Assembly: GCF_013177695.1 (NCBI RefSeq)
Contig: NZ_WOEY01000087.1
Location: 1 to 54,632 of the forward strand
Reading direction: 5' to 3'
DNA: 54,632 nucleotides
Origin: Paraburkholderia solitsugae
GTDB lineage: Bacteria; Pseudomonadota; Gammaproteobacteria; Burkholderiales; Burkholderiaceae
Shown: one piece after another, positions 24,875 to 34,858 of the stretch
How the letters are laid out: each line of letters starts with the position of its first letter
Numbering within the stretch: position 1 is the stretch's first letter
Translations under genes and position numbers: made by a program
Notes under the pieces: generated by a model
The model's database searches: none
Seen by the model: only the letters and a program-made list of their open reading frames with translations
What the model was told of the DNA's origin: nothing

Positions 24875-25552
24875 ATGCGAATCCTGCTGGTCGAAGACGA
24901 TACGCGCGCCAGCCATTTTCTGGCGCGTGGCTTGAGCGAAAGCGGTCTGATTGTCGACACCGTCGCCGACGGCGCGACCGGGCTCGCCTACGCGCGCGAG
25001 GGCATTTACGACGTGATTGTGACCGACCGGCTTCTGCCGGGGCTCGACGGCGTCGCCCTCGTGCAGCAATTGCGCGCCGGTGGCGATACCACGCCGGTGC
25101 TGATGCTGTCCGCGGTTGGCGGGCTGAACGAACGCGTGGAAGGCATCCGCGCCGGGTGCGACGATTACCTCATGAAGCCATATGCCTTCGTCGAAGTGCT
25201 GGCGAGAATCGAGGCGCTCGCGCGGCGCGCGGATCGCAGCAGGATGAGCGAGCGGCTCGAATGCGCGGATCTGGTACTCGACACCCGGGCGCGAACCGCG
25301 ATGCGCGGCGGGCGCGATCTGCGACTGCAGCATCGCGAGTTTCTATTGCTCGAATGCCTGGCGCGTCGGGAAGGCCAGGTCGTGACGCGCAGCATGCTGC
25401 TCGAGGCGGCGTGGAATTACGATTTCGAACCGCGCGGCAATATCATCGATATGCACATGCATCGGCTGCGGGCAAAGGTGGACCGCGATTTTCCGGTGGC
25501 GCTGATTCATACCGTGGTCGGAGCGGGCTATGTGCTGAACCCGGCGCCTTAG
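24875..25552 (+). CDS. OmpR-family response regulator, orphan
   Basis: A 225-residue regulator with phospho-acceptor Asp51 (IVTDRLLPGLDG), acidic pair EDD at 7-9 and Lys in DDYLMKPYAFVEV. The output domain has LQHREFLLLECLARREGQVVTRSMLLEAAW and ends HTVVGAGYVLNPAP. No kinase gene adjoins it; the nearest is at 22689-24044 behind the divergent regulator. It is followed 150 bases downstream by the RND efflux operon in the same direction and may control it. It closely resembles the 24031 regulator in layout, so a duplication is plausible. Confidence 0.92.
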   Translation: MRILLVEDDTRASHFLARGLSESGLIVDTVADGATGLAYAREGIYDVIVTDRLLPGLDGVALVQQLRAGGDTTPVLMLSAVGGLNERVEGIRAGCDDYLMKPYAFVEVLARIEALARRADRSRMSERLECADLVLDTRARTAMRGGRDLRLQHREFLLLECLARREGQVVTRSMLLEAAWNYDFEPRGNIIDMHMHRLRAKVDRDFPVALIHTVVGAGYVLNPAP

Positions 25553-25614
25553 CAGGCGCTTTGCGGCGACATAGGCGGCCTCGTGGATGCACGCTCCGAC
25601 GGCGTGTTGCGGCG

Positions 25615-25632
25615 CATTAAATTTTTTTCATT
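25615..25632. promoter_or_regulatory. AT-rich motif before the RND operon
   Basis: CATTAAATTTTTTTCATT lies 72 bases before the outer-membrane factor ATG, in the gap after the regulator gene. It shares the CATTAAA...TTTT pattern with the palindrome at 24831-24850, suggesting that the same regulator acts on both promoters. Not symmetrical, so weaker. Confidence 0.35.
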
Positions 25633-25703
25633 ATTGGGCGAAAGCGCCGACAGGCCCCGCTGACTACTCTGGCGACATTCCCATGTTGCCGGAGCGTTCT
25701 CCA

Positions 25704-27182
25704 ATGTCAGGGCTGTCCCGTTCGGCGCCGTTTTCGCACGTCGTCAGTCCTCGTGCGCCTCATCGGGCCCTGCGTGCTGCCGCATGTGCCGCATGCGCAC
25801 TCGGTGTCGCGGTTCTGGCCGGGTGCTCGCTCGTGCCGGCCTATCAGCGGCCGGGTGCGCCGCTCGCGCAGCGCTTCGACGGCGCGGCGAGCGCGTCGCT
25901 CGCCGATACCGTTCCCGTCAGGAGCGGCTGGTGGCGCGAATATCACGACCCTGCGCTCGATGCGCTGGTCGATCGGAGTCTGCGCAACAACTTCACGCTG
26001 GCGTCCGCGATTGCGAGTGTCGAACAGGCGCGCGGCAACGCCGAGAAAGCCGGCGCGCCGCAGTATCCGTCGCTGTCGCTCGGCGCAACCTTCGACCGCA
26101 GCCACCAGGGGCGTGGTTCGACCACCAAGACCCAGAGCCTGTTCGCCGAAGCAAGTTACGAGGTCGACTTCTGGGGCTTTAACGCCGCTAACGCCAGCGC
26201 GGCGGACCTGCTCGCGCGCGCATCCGAGTTCGATCGCGATACGGTGGCGTTGACGCTGACCGCATCGGTGGCGGACACGTATTTCCAGGTGCAGAGCCTG
26301 CGCCGCCGTCTGGCGATCGCACGGTCCATTTCCGACGATGCCGCGCACATTCTGCAATTGTTGCTCGCGCAACAGGAGGCGGGCGTCGCGACCGAGCTGC
26401 AGGTCCAGCAGCAGCGCAATGCGCTCGCCACCTTCCAGGCGGCGGTGCCGGCGCTGCAACAGCAACTGGACACCAACATCCATGCGCTCGCCGTGCTGGT
26501 GGGCACCGCGCCTGAGCAGTTCACGGTCAACGACACCGCGCTCGCCGGTATCGCCATTCCCCAGCCGCGTCCGAATCTGCCGGCCAGCCTGCTGGAAACG
26601 CGCCCCGATATCCGCTCGAAAGAAGCGCAGTTGCAGTCAGCCAATGAGGGCGTCGGCGCGGCGCGCGCCGCTTTCCTGCCGAACATCGTGCTGACCGCCG
26701 ACGGCGGCCTCAGCAGCCAGTCGCTTTCGCATTTCCTGTCGAGTCCGTTTGCGAGCCTCGCCACATCGCTGGCCGCACCGCTGTTCGACGGCGGCGCGCT
26801 GCGTGGTCAATTGCACGCAAGTCAGGCGGCCGAAGCAAAGGGCGTCGCCGATTACCGGCAGGCCGTGGTGACTGCGCTGCAGGACGTCGAGGATTCGCTC
26901 TCGGCGGCGCAACAGCAGCAGCTCGCGGAGGCCGCCGACCAGACTGCTGCCGACGCTGCCCGCAAAGCCGCCACGCTTGCGCAAGGCCAATACAAGCTCG
27001 GCACCGTCGACTTTCTGACCGTACTCGACGCCCAACGCACGCTCTATCAAGCCGAAGACACGCTGGTGCAGGCGCGACTCGCGCGCCTGCAAGCGTCGGT
27101 GAGCCTGTTTCGCGCGTTCGGCGGTGGCTTCGGTGTCACCGATAGCAGCGCAGCTTCCACTTCTACGCCTTCCCGCTCATGA
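25704..27182 (+). CDS. RND efflux outer-membrane lipoprotein (NodT/OprM-like)
   Basis: A 492-residue outer-membrane channel, TolC-like. The lipobox VLAGC puts the lipid-bearing Cys at residue 41; the mature part has two OEP repeats with the family marks PVRSGWWREYHDPALDALVDRSL, LLETRPDIRSKEAQLQSANEGVGAARAAFLP and LGTVDFLTVLDAQRTLYQAED. I prefer the ATG at 25704 because GGAG stands nine bases before it; the ATG at 25683 is in frame but lacks a site. Its end overlaps the adaptor start by four bases (ATGA). It forms the exit duct of the pump. The Ala/Ser-rich tail is variable. Confidence 0.93.
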   Translation: MSGLSRSAPFSHVVSPRAPHRALRAAACAACALGVAVLAGCSLVPAYQRPGAPLAQRFDGAASASLADTVPVRSGWWREYHDPALDALVDRSLRNNFTLASAIASVEQARGNAEKAGAPQYPSLSLGATFDRSHQGRGSTTKTQSLFAEASYEVDFWGFNAANASAADLLARASEFDRDTVALTLTASVADTYFQVQSLRRRLAIARSISDDAAHILQLLLAQQEAGVATELQVQQQRNALATFQAAVPALQQQLDTNIHALAVLVGTAPEQFTVNDTALAGIAIPQPRPNLPASLLETRPDIRSKEAQLQSANEGVGAARAAFLPNIVLTADGGLSSQSLSHFLSSPFASLATSLAAPLFDGGALRGQLHASQAAEAKGVADYRQAVVTALQDVEDSLSAAQQQQLAEAADQTAADAARKAATLAQGQYKLGTVDFLTVLDAQRTLYQAEDTLVQARLARLQASVSLFRAFGGGFGVTDSSAASTSTPSRS

Positions 27183-28390
27183 AACCTGCAGACCTTCCGA
27201 ACCACGAGACGCCCAGCGCGCGACGTCGCGCGCCGCTAGTGATGGCGTTCGTTGTCCTTGCCGTGATTCTTGTCGCGTGGTTATGGCCGGGGCATCCGGC
27301 CGTGAAGCCCGTGGCTGCGGTGCCGGTCAACGCGGGCCATCCGGTGATCATCGACTTTCCGATTCGCGTGGCCGCAGTAGGTACGGTCCTCGCGCTCAAT
27401 ACCGTGGACGTCAAAGTGCGTGTGGACGGCCAGTTGCAGCGCGTGGCCTTCACTGAAGGGCAGGATGTGAAGGCAGGCCAGTTGCTCGCGCAACTCGACC
27501 AGGGACCGCTCACTGCGCAATTGCATCAAGCCGAAGCGGCGCAGCGCAAGGACCAGGCCTCGCTCGATAACGCGAGGCTCGATCTCGCGCGTTACTCGAA
27601 GCTGGTCGGCATTGGCGCGGCGACCACCCAGGCCGTGGACACTGCGAAGGCGCAAGTCGAAGCGCTCGCCGCCACGGTCGCAGCAGATGCAGCGCTGGTG
27701 CAGAGCGACCGCCTGCAACTGAGCTTCACTACCCTCTTCGCGCCGTTCACCGGCCGTGTGGGCGCACGTGAGGCCGACATCGGCGCGATCGTGCATCCCA
27801 CGGACACCACCGGCATTGTCACCGTCACGCAGATGGAGCCGATCACCGTGCTGTTCTCCGTGCCGCAAGACGTGCTGCCCGACTTGCTAGCGAATCAGGC
27901 GGCCGCGCCGTTGGCGGTGAACGTGACCACGCGTTCCGGCAGCACGACGCTCGCCGACGGCACGCTCGTGTTCATCGACAGTACGGTCGATCCCACCACC
28001 GGTCAGATCAAACTCAAGGCCTCCTTCATCAACAAGGATCGCAAGCTGTGGCCGGGCGAACTGGTGAATGCGCGCGTGTTACTGCGTACCGATACGCAGC
28101 GGCTCGCCGTGCCGAGCCGTGCGGTCGTGAACACGCAGAACGGCACGCAGTTATACGTGATCAACGCGAATGGCACGGCGCAGATGCGTCCGGTGCAAAC
28201 CGGTGTGACGGTCGACGGAATGACGGAGATACGCAGTGGCATCGCCCTGAAGGATCTGGTCGTGTTTGATGGGCAAAGCCGCTTGGACCCAGGCGTGCGC
28301 GTGGCGGCGACCACGGTGCCGACAGTGGCCCAGGCGCCGGCCAACGCGAACTCGGCGGGCAGCCAGGCTGACCAGGACAATCCGTCATGA
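27179..28390 (+). CDS. RND efflux periplasmic adaptor (MdtA/MuxA-like)
   Basis: A 403-residue membrane-fusion protein. One amino-terminal helix (residues 20-38) anchors it; then the lipoyl half-domains flank a coiled hairpin (LAQLDQGPLTAQLHQAEAAQRKDQASLDNARLDLARY), a beta-barrel (PFTGRVGAREADIGAIVHP) and the membrane-proximal domain (RLAVPSRAVVNTQNGTQLYVI). It links the inner-membrane permease with the outer-membrane channel. It overlaps both neighbours by four bases, so all three are co-translated. The last 30 residues are Ala/Gln-rich and probably disordered. Confidence 0.94.
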   Translation: MKPADLPNHETPSARRRAPLVMAFVVLAVILVAWLWPGHPAVKPVAAVPVNAGHPVIIDFPIRVAAVGTVLALNTVDVKVRVDGQLQRVAFTEGQDVKAGQLLAQLDQGPLTAQLHQAEAAQRKDQASLDNARLDLARYSKLVGIGAATTQAVDTAKAQVEALAATVAADAALVQSDRLQLSFTTLFAPFTGRVGAREADIGAIVHPTDTTGIVTVTQMEPITVLFSVPQDVLPDLLANQAAAPLAVNVTTRSGSTTLADGTLVFIDSTVDPTTGQIKLKASFINKDRKLWPGELVNARVLLRTDTQRLAVPSRAVVNTQNGTQLYVINANGTAQMRPVQTGVTVDGMTEIRSGIALKDLVVFDGQSRLDPGVRVAATTVPTVAQAPANANSAGSQADQDNPS

Positions 28391-31300
28391 GCCTGATGGA
28401 ACTGTTCATCAAGCGGCGCATTGCGACCAGTTTTCTTGCTATCGCGGTGCTGCTGGCGGGTGCGGTGGCGTACTTTATGCTGCCGGTCGCGCCCTTGCCG
28501 CAAGTCGATTTCCCGACCATCCAGGTCGTGGCGAAGTTGCCGGGTGCGAGTGCCGAGACCATGGCGACTTCGGTAGCGACGCCACTCGAGCGACAACTCT
28601 CGTTGATTTCGGGCATCACGCAGATGACGTCGTCAAGCTCGCTGGGTACCACCAACATCGCCGTGCAGTTCGATCTGTCGCGCGATATCAACGGCGCGGC
28701 GCAGGACGTGCAAACGGCAATCAACGCGGCCGGCGGTACGCTGCCTAAGAACCTGCCGAACCCGCCGACCTATGAAAAGGTCAACCCGGCCGACTTCACC
28801 TTGTTGTCACTGGCACTGACGTCGCCATCGCTCACGCTAACGCAACTCGACAGCGACGCTGAGGACTATCTGGCGCAGCAGATCTCGCAGTTGCCCGGCG
28901 TGGGTCTCGTCGATTTCCACGGCGAGCAGCGGCCTGCCGTGCGTATTCAGCTCGATCCCGACAAGCTCACCGCACGCGGCCTCACGCTGGAAGACGTGCG
29001 CTCGATTGTCGGCTTGCAGACCGTGAATGCACCGAAGGGCAGCCTGAACGGCCCGGATCGCTCGGTGATTTTCAACGCCACCGACCAGATCACAACCGCC
29101 TCGGCATATCGCAATCTGGTGGTCGCATACAAGAACGGCGCACCGGTTCGCATATCCGATCTCGGCACCGTTCTGAACGCCGCCGAAGACAACCAGCAGG
29201 CCGCGTGGCTTCAGCACGAACGCGCGATCATCCTCGATATTCACAAGCAGCCTGGCTACAACGTCGTGCAGACGATCGCCAACATCAAGGCGAAGCTGCC
29301 TGCGCTGGAAGCGACGCTGCCCGCCGCCGCGCATCTGCATGTCGTGGGCGATCGCACGCAAACCATCAATGCGTCGGTGCACGACGTGCAGTTCACGCTG
29401 ATGCTGACGGTCGCGCTCGTCGTGATGGTCATCTTCTCGTTTCTGCGCAACGTGTGGGCGACGATCATTCCGAGCCTGACGATTCCTTTGTCGCTGGTCG
29501 CTACGTTCGGCGTGATGTATCTGCTCGGCTATAGCCTCGACAATCTGTCGCTGATGGGGCTGACCATCGCGGTGGGCTTCGTGGTGGACGATGCGATCGT
29601 CGTGATCGAAAACGTGATGCGGCATGTCGAAGAAGGCGTGCCGCGCATGAAAGCCGCGCTGCTCGGCGTGATGGAAGTACGCTTCACTATTATCTCGATG
29701 ACGATCTCGCTGATCGCGGTGTTCATTCCGATCCTGCTGATGGGCGGCATAGTCGGACGCCTGTTCCGCGAATTCGCGGTGACGGTGAGCGCGGCGATCC
29801 TGATGTCGGCGCTGGTCTCGTTGACCGTCACGCCGATGCTATGCGGCTGGCTGATCCGCTTGCCTGAGCCGGATGACACAGGGCGGATGCGCAGGCTTGA
29901 AGCCTGGCTCGAAAGAGGCTTTGTCGCGGTGGAGCGGCGTTACGAGCGAGGTCTCGATTGGGTGTTGAATTGGCCGAAACTGATGCTTTGCGTGACGATC
30001 GCGACGATCGTCGCGACTATCGCGCTGTTCGTCGTAATCCCGAAGGGCTTCTTCCCGCAGGAAGACTCCGGGTTGATCATGGGTGTCGCGCAGGCCGCGC
30101 CGGACATCTCCCCGCGCGCGATGTCCCTGAAAATGCAGCAACTGGGCAATATCATCGAAGCCGATCCAGCCGTCGATAACGTCTACTACTGGATGGGTGC
30201 GAATCCGACCGTGAGCCAGGGCCGCGTGATGATCAACCTGAAGGCGTTCGGTCAGCGCAAGGACAGCGCCGGGCAGGTTCTCAATCGCCTGAAACCACAG
30301 TTGGCGAAGGTGATGGGCATTTCATTGTCGATGCAGGTCCGCCAGGATCTTCAGGTAGGTGGCCGTATCAGCGCCGCGCAGTACCAGTACACGCTGCAGG
30401 ACCCTGATATCAACGAGCTGAATCATTGGGCAGGCGTGCTGACCGACAAGCTCTCGAAGTTGCCGCAACTCGCTGACGTCACCTCCGACCAGCAGGCTGC
30501 CGCTACCAGCGCGACGCTCGTGATCGACCGCAGTACGGCCTCGCGCTTCGGCATTACCGCGCAAGCGATTGACGACACGCTCTACGATGCGTTCGGCCAA
30601 CGCCAGATCGCCACGCTGTTCACGCAGCTGAATCAGTACCACGTCGTTGAGGAAGTCGATCCGGGCTTCCAGTTGACCACCGACGCGCTCGCGCACCTCT
30701 ACGTGCGTTCGCCGCTGACGAATGAACTGGTGCCGCTCAGCACGCTCGCAAAGATCGAAAACAACGTGTCGCCGATTTCGGTGAATCACCAGGGGTTGTT
30801 CCCGGCCGTGACGATCTCGTTCAATCTGGCGCCGGGGCAATCGCTCGGCAGTGCCGTGACGGCGATTCATCAGGCCGAGATCGCGGCCGGCAAACCCGAC
30901 AGCTTGACGGGGTCGTTCCAGGGCACGGCGCAGGCGTTCCAGGCCTCGCTTGCCAGCGAACCGTATCTGATCGCGGCGGCGCTCATCGTGGTGTATCTGA
31001 TTCTCGGCATCCTGTACGAAAGCGCGATTCATCCGCTTACCATCATTTCGACTCTACCCTCGGCGGGGGTGGGAGCATTGCTTGCGTTGATGCTGTGCGG
31101 CCAGGATCTCTCGATCATGGGGATGATCGGCATCATCCTGCTGATCGGTATCGTGAAGAAAAACGCGATCATGATGATCGATTTCGCGTTGGTGGCCGAG
31201 CGTGAGCAAGGCTTATCACCGCGCGAGGCGATCCGTCAGGCGTGCGTACTGCGCTTCCGGCCGATCATGATGACGACGCTGGCCGCGCTGTTTGGCGCGC

Positions 31301-31500
31301 TGCCGCTCGCGCTTGGTCACGGAGCGGGCGCGGAACTGCGTGTCCCGCTCGGCATCGCGATTGTCGGCGGCCTGATCGTTTCGCAGATGCTGACGCTTTT
31401 CACGACGCCGGTGGTGCATCTGTGGTTCGATCGCCTGTCCCACTGGCTGGCGAAACGGCGCGCAAAAGGCGGCATGCTCGAGCGTGAATCGGTAGGTTGA
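28387..31500 (+). CDS. RND efflux permease (MdtB/MuxB-like)
   Basis: A 1037-residue inner-membrane proton-driven pump with the usual two halves: a first helix (RRIATSFLAIAVLLAGAV), a large periplasmic loop, helices 2-6, then a repeat beginning near residue 530 (WPKLMLCVTIATIVATIAL). The proton-relay pair Asp-Asp is present in helix 4 (GFVVDDAIVVIENV). Motifs PLPQVDFPTIQV and LPGVGLVDFHGEQRPAVRIQLDP place it nearest to the MdtB/MuxB group of multidrug pumps, which often work with two permeases; here only one is encoded. Substrates are unknown. It ends six bases from the convergent methyltransferase gene, with no obvious terminator. Confidence 0.95.
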   Translation: MSLMELFIKRRIATSFLAIAVLLAGAVAYFMLPVAPLPQVDFPTIQVVAKLPGASAETMATSVATPLERQLSLISGITQMTSSSSLGTTNIAVQFDLSRDINGAAQDVQTAINAAGGTLPKNLPNPPTYEKVNPADFTLLSLALTSPSLTLTQLDSDAEDYLAQQISQLPGVGLVDFHGEQRPAVRIQLDPDKLTARGLTLEDVRSIVGLQTVNAPKGSLNGPDRSVIFNATDQITTASAYRNLVVAYKNGAPVRISDLGTVLNAAEDNQQAAWLQHERAIILDIHKQPGYNVVQTIANIKAKLPALEATLPAAAHLHVVGDRTQTINASVHDVQFTLMLTVALVVMVIFSFLRNVWATIIPSLTIPLSLVATFGVMYLLGYSLDNLSLMGLTIAVGFVVDDAIVVIENVMRHVEEGVPRMKAALLGVMEVRFTIISMTISLIAVFIPILLMGGIVGRLFREFAVTVSAAILMSALVSLTVTPMLCGWLIRLPEPDDTGRMRRLEAWLERGFVAVERRYERGLDWVLNWPKLMLCVTIATIVATIALFVVIPKGFFPQEDSGLIMGVAQAAPDISPRAMSLKMQQLGNIIEADPAVDNVYYWMGANPTVSQGRVMINLKAFGQRKDSAGQVLNRLKPQLAKVMGISLSMQVRQDLQVGGRISAAQYQYTLQDPDINELNHWAGVLTDKLSKLPQLADVTSDQQAAATSATLVIDRSTASRFGITAQAIDDTLYDAFGQRQIATLFTQLNQYHVVEEVDPGFQLTTDALAHLYVRSPLTNELVPLSTLAKIENNVSPISVNHQGLFPAVTISFNLAPGQSLGSAVTAIHQAEIAAGKPDSLTGSFQGTAQAFQASLASEPYLIAAALIVVYLILGILYESAIHPLTIISTLPSAGVGALLALMLCGQDLSIMGMIGIILLIGIVKKNAIMMIDFALVAEREQGLSPREAIRQACVLRFRPIMMTTLAALFGALPLALGHGAGAELRVPLGIAIVGGLIVSQMLTLFTTPVVHLWFDRLSHWLAKRRAKGGMLERESVG

Positions 31501-31505
31501 GCGCA

Positions 31506-32429
31506 TCAGCGAAGAGGCTTTAGTGCGGTAAGGTAAGCGGTGCGCTCGGCCATGACCAATCGGCGACCTTCAACTTGCGGGCGGAGGATCTGTTCGAAGA
31601 ATAGTCGTTCGTCCGCTGTGAACTGCGTCGCGAGAATGTCGCCGAGCCGCGGAGCCCAAGGGTGCGGCGAGCTGCCAAGCAACACGTCCCACGAAGTGAC
31701 CGCGGCCGGGCGTACATCAATGTGGAACTCCATATGGATATCCGCGAACCCTGCATCTAAAGCGAAGCGGACCAGATCGCGTTCGCCGTAATTGGCAATC
31801 GGACTTGCAGAAATTTTTTCCTCAGTATCGGGAAACTGAGCGGATTTCCAGCGATGCAGCAGGTGGAAGAAGTTGTCCCCGGCTTTCTCGGGTAGACCTT
31901 CAACGATTTTCCGCAGCGAGCTTGCCTCAATTGCATCGTCGCGCATAATTGGTTCGGCGATCGATAGCCGGCCACCTGGTCTGAGAATCCGATGAAATTC
32001 CCGCAGGGCGGCCATCTTGTCAGGGACATAGGCGAGAACGGCGCGAGTCGCGACCACATCGACAGCGCCATCCTCCATGCCATCGAGTGATTCGGCGGAG
32101 CATTGGATGAAGACGCACTGATCCTGGATGTTCCGCTGAACTGCGAGTGCTTCAGTGTGCCGAAGCAGAGGCGCCGAGATATCCGTGAAAAGCACGTGCA
32201 GCGATGGGCCTACGCGGTCGATCGCGCTTAAACCGATCAGCCCATCGCCGGTACCGATGTCGGCGAGCGTCATGCCAGGGGTAAGCCTCGCGCCGTCCAG
32301 AACGCGGTCCACGTGGTGTTTGAGTTCGACATGGAGGGCTCGTTCGTGCCCTGGATCATCTCCGTGCCGAATATGTAACAGCCAATCGGACCATACATCG
32401 GATTGGGGCTGGGAGTCGGAACTATTCAT
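31506..32429 (-). CDS. Class I SAM-dependent methyltransferase
   Basis: A 307-residue methyltransferase. Motif I LADIGTGDGLIG (about 55-66) binds S-adenosylmethionine; LFTDISAPLL and CVFIQCSAESLDGMEDGAVDVVATRAVLAYV give motifs II and III, followed by LREFHRILRPGGRLSIAEP. The carboxyl 100 residues are family-specific, with two helical segments. The ATG at 32427-32429 fits best. The acceptor is unknown; UbiE-like small-molecule methyltransferases are the nearest type. 32430-32726 upstream contains no gene. Confidence 0.88.
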   Translation of the reverse strand: MNSSDSQPQSDVWSDWLLHIRHGDDPGHERALHVELKHHVDRVLDGARLTPGMTLADIGTGDGLIGLSAIDRVGPSLHVLFTDISAPLLRHTEALAVQRNIQDQCVFIQCSAESLDGMEDGAVDVVATRAVLAYVPDKMAALREFHRILRPGGRLSIAEPIMRDDAIEASSLRKIVEGLPEKAGDNFFHLLHRWKSAQFPDTEEKISASPIANYGERDLVRFALDAGFADIHMEFHIDVRPAAVTSWDVLLGSSPHPWAPRLGDILATQFTADERLFFEQILRPQVEGRRLVMAERTAYLTALKPLR

Positions 32430-32726
32430 GTCGAAGGACGAATGTCGATTGGATAACGAGGTGTGTCGAATGACCAAAGACTCGAACCTCATCCCGGATC
32501 AGCCGACCAGCAGTTGGGCGGCATCGCCGTCGGCGCATGAATGTAAGGGACGTTACCTTATGAGAACCTGAAGGACTTGCTATCAGAGCGGGAAACCGCG
32601 TGGAACAGAGTGCGGTGAACACTAGCGCGGTGCGGCTGAAAATGCGGCCTACTGCGTAAGCAGTCGGACAGGGAACGATTATCGACCGGTTCGACCGTGG
32701 CTGGGATAGTCGGGGAACCCCGCCCT

Positions 32727-33659
32727 TCAACCAGGCCACCCCGCCCGCCTGTAATCGCTCGGCGAGATCCCGGCCACCCGCTTGAACGCGCTGCTGAATG
32801 CACTTTCGGATGCGTAACCCAATTTCGCTGCGAGAACGGCAATCGGTGTTTTCTCGTCGATCAGCGCCTGCCTGGCCATACGCATGCGCCATTGTGTGAG
32901 CCACGTGAGCGGAGCCATGCCCGCGATAGACCTGAAATGCACGCAAAACGCCGTGCGCGACATGGCCGATGCGGCCGCAAGTTCGTCCAGCCGCCACGCC
33001 CGACCAGGATCGCCGTGCATCAACCGTAGAGCGGGCGCAAGCCGTCTGTCGCCGATGGCGCGTAGCCAGCCGCTGGGAATTTGCGCGCCGGTGTCGAGAT
33101 GGACGCGCAGCATTTCGACGAACATCAGTTGTGCCAGGTATGTCGAGGCAAGGCTGCTGCCTGGCAGACCCGACGCGAACTCTTTGACGAGCCGGGCGAG
33201 CAGCCATCGAAGAACGGCCGCCTGCTCGCAGTCCGCCCGGATGTGTATCAGCGATGGCAGGACGTCGACCAGCAGCGCGTCATTGAAGGGCGCGAGCCTG
33301 ACGTGTCCTCCGATCTGTGTGCAACCGTTGCCGTCGCCGATCGTCGCGGTCCGGGTCCTGTCGCCGGAGAAAAGGGTGGCCGCGTCGATCGGTTCCGCGT
33401 CGGGGGCGCTTGCGAGGACAAACGAGCGTTCGCCGGTTAGCAGAAAGACGTCACCTTCGCCGACAGCGACCGGCTCTGCCTGCGCGTCGAGGCAAAGCCA
33501 GCAACTGCCCTTGACCAGCGCGAAGAATTTGATCTTTTTCGGTTGTGGAAAGCGGATCGCCCATGTGCCGCCGGCGGAGAAGCCGCCTGCCACGACGGGC
33601 TGGGCGCCAAGCAGCCGAAGGATATCCGAAAGCGGGTCATCATCGATTTCTGAACTCAT
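32727..33659 (-). CDS. AraC family regulator with cupin_6 domain
   Basis: A 310-residue regulator. The amino half (about 1-190) is a cupin-type AraC_N domain (FFALVKGSCWLCLDAQAEPVAVGEGDVFLLTGERSFVLA); the carboxyl half holds two helix-turn-helix motifs (LDELAAASAMSRTAFCVHFRS and IAVLAAKLGYASESAFSSAFKRVAG). It is divergent from the SDR gene at 33746 (86 bases between starts), which it probably regulates. AraC proteins of this subtype often control detoxifying oxidoreductases in beta- and alpha-proteobacteria. No inducer can be named. Confidence 0.92.
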   Translation of the reverse strand: MSSEIDDDPLSDILRLLGAQPVVAGGFSAGGTWAIRFPQPKKIKFFALVKGSCWLCLDAQAEPVAVGEGDVFLLTGERSFVLASAPDAEPIDAATLFSGDRTRTATIGDGNGCTQIGGHVRLAPFNDALLVDVLPSLIHIRADCEQAAVLRWLLARLVKEFASGLPGSSLASTYLAQLMFVEMLRVHLDTGAQIPSGWLRAIGDRRLAPALRLMHGDPGRAWRLDELAAASAMSRTAFCVHFRSIAGMAPLTWLTQWRMRMARQALIDEKTPIAVLAAKLGYASESAFSSAFKRVAGISPSDYRRAGWPG

Positions 33660-33745
33660 GCGACAGTATTCCGAACTTTTGATTATTCATCGTACCGGAA
33701 TTTGAGCCCACACTGCGTACATCATTGTTCGCCCGGGGAAACGCC

Positions 33746-34735
33746 ATGATGACGCCACAAAAGCCGCTCGGTTCGGGTTTCGGAGCCGCCACCACCGCCG
33801 ACGAGGTCATCGCCGGCATCGATCTTTCCGGCAAGACAGCGATCGTGACCGGCGGCTACTCCGGCCTCGGGCGCGAAACCGCGCGGGTTCTGCGTGCCGC
33901 CGGTGCACGCGTGATCGTCCCCGCGCGCGAGGTGCACCGCGCTCGCGAGGCACTGGCCGCCATCGACGCGGAAATCGCGCCGATGGATCTGCTCGATCCG
34001 GCTTCAATCGACGCCTTTGCGGCGTCGTTTCTGGAATCGACACCGGCGCTGCACATGCTGGTCGACAGCGCCGCGATCATGGCCGTGCCGGAATTGACGC
34101 ACGACGCGCGAGGCTATGAGTATCAGTTCGCGACCAACCATCTCGGTCACTTTCAGCTCGCCATGCGGCTCTTGCCTGCGCTGCGCAATGCGGGATGCGC
34201 TCGCGTGGTGTCGGTATCGTCGATCGGTCACCGCTATTCGCCGGTGGTTTTCGACGACCCGAATTTCGAGCGTCGCCCGTACACGCCGTGGGCAGGGTAT
34301 GGGCAGTCGAAGACGGCCAACATTCTCTTTGCTGTCGCACTCGACCAGCGCGAGAAGACAAACGGGATCCGCGCGTTTTCGCTGCATCCGGGCGCCATTG
34401 TCGATACCGGGTTGGGGAAATACATGACGCGCGAGCAGCTGATCACCGCAGGTGTCCTCGATGAACAAGGCGAGCCAGTGCGTGATCCGGCAAGGCAACT
34501 CAAGACCATCGGGCAGGGAGCAGCCACCCAGGTCTGGTGTGCAACGAGTCCACAATTGAATGGTATGGGCGGCGTGTATTGCGAAAATGTCGACATAGCC
34601 CCGGTGATGACGCAGGAACCGGAGAAGATGGATATGGCGGATGCCATGAGGCTTACGGGCGTAGTGCCCTATGCCATCGACTCTGCATTCGCCGATGAGC
34701 TTTGGGGACTCAGCGAGCGGCTTCTCAAGTTCTAG
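33746..34735 (+). CDS. SDR family oxidoreductase (retinol dehydrogenase-like)
   Basis: A 329-residue short-chain dehydrogenase of the longer RDH/WWOX-like type. Cofactor loop TGGYSGLG, then VDSAAIMAVPE (in place of NNAG), catalytic Ser in VSVSSIGH and YGQSK with the Tyr-Lys pair, followed by the LHPGAIVDTGLGKYM segment. I chose the ATG at 33746; a TTG at 33725 could add seven residues. It is divergent from the AraC gene. Substrate unknown; the type commonly reduces hydrophobic ketones or aldehydes. Confidence 0.9.
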   Translation: MMTPQKPLGSGFGAATTADEVIAGIDLSGKTAIVTGGYSGLGRETARVLRAAGARVIVPAREVHRAREALAAIDAEIAPMDLLDPASIDAFAASFLESTPALHMLVDSAAIMAVPELTHDARGYEYQFATNHLGHFQLAMRLLPALRNAGCARVVSVSSIGHRYSPVVFDDPNFERRPYTPWAGYGQSKTANILFAVALDQREKTNGIRAFSLHPGAIVDTGLGKYMTREQLITAGVLDEQGEPVRDPARQLKTIGQGAATQVWCATSPQLNGMGGVYCENVDIAPVMTQEPEKMDMADAMRLTGVVPYAIDSAFADELWGLSERLLKF

Positions 34736-34858
34736 TCTCCGACGGTGCGTGGAGCGACTTCCAGCGTGCGGCGATCGACGGCTACCTGAAGCGTTCCGGC
34801 ATCGAACAGCGCAAGCCAATACGCACCTCATTCTCGTGGACGGATCGAAAACCTGCTT

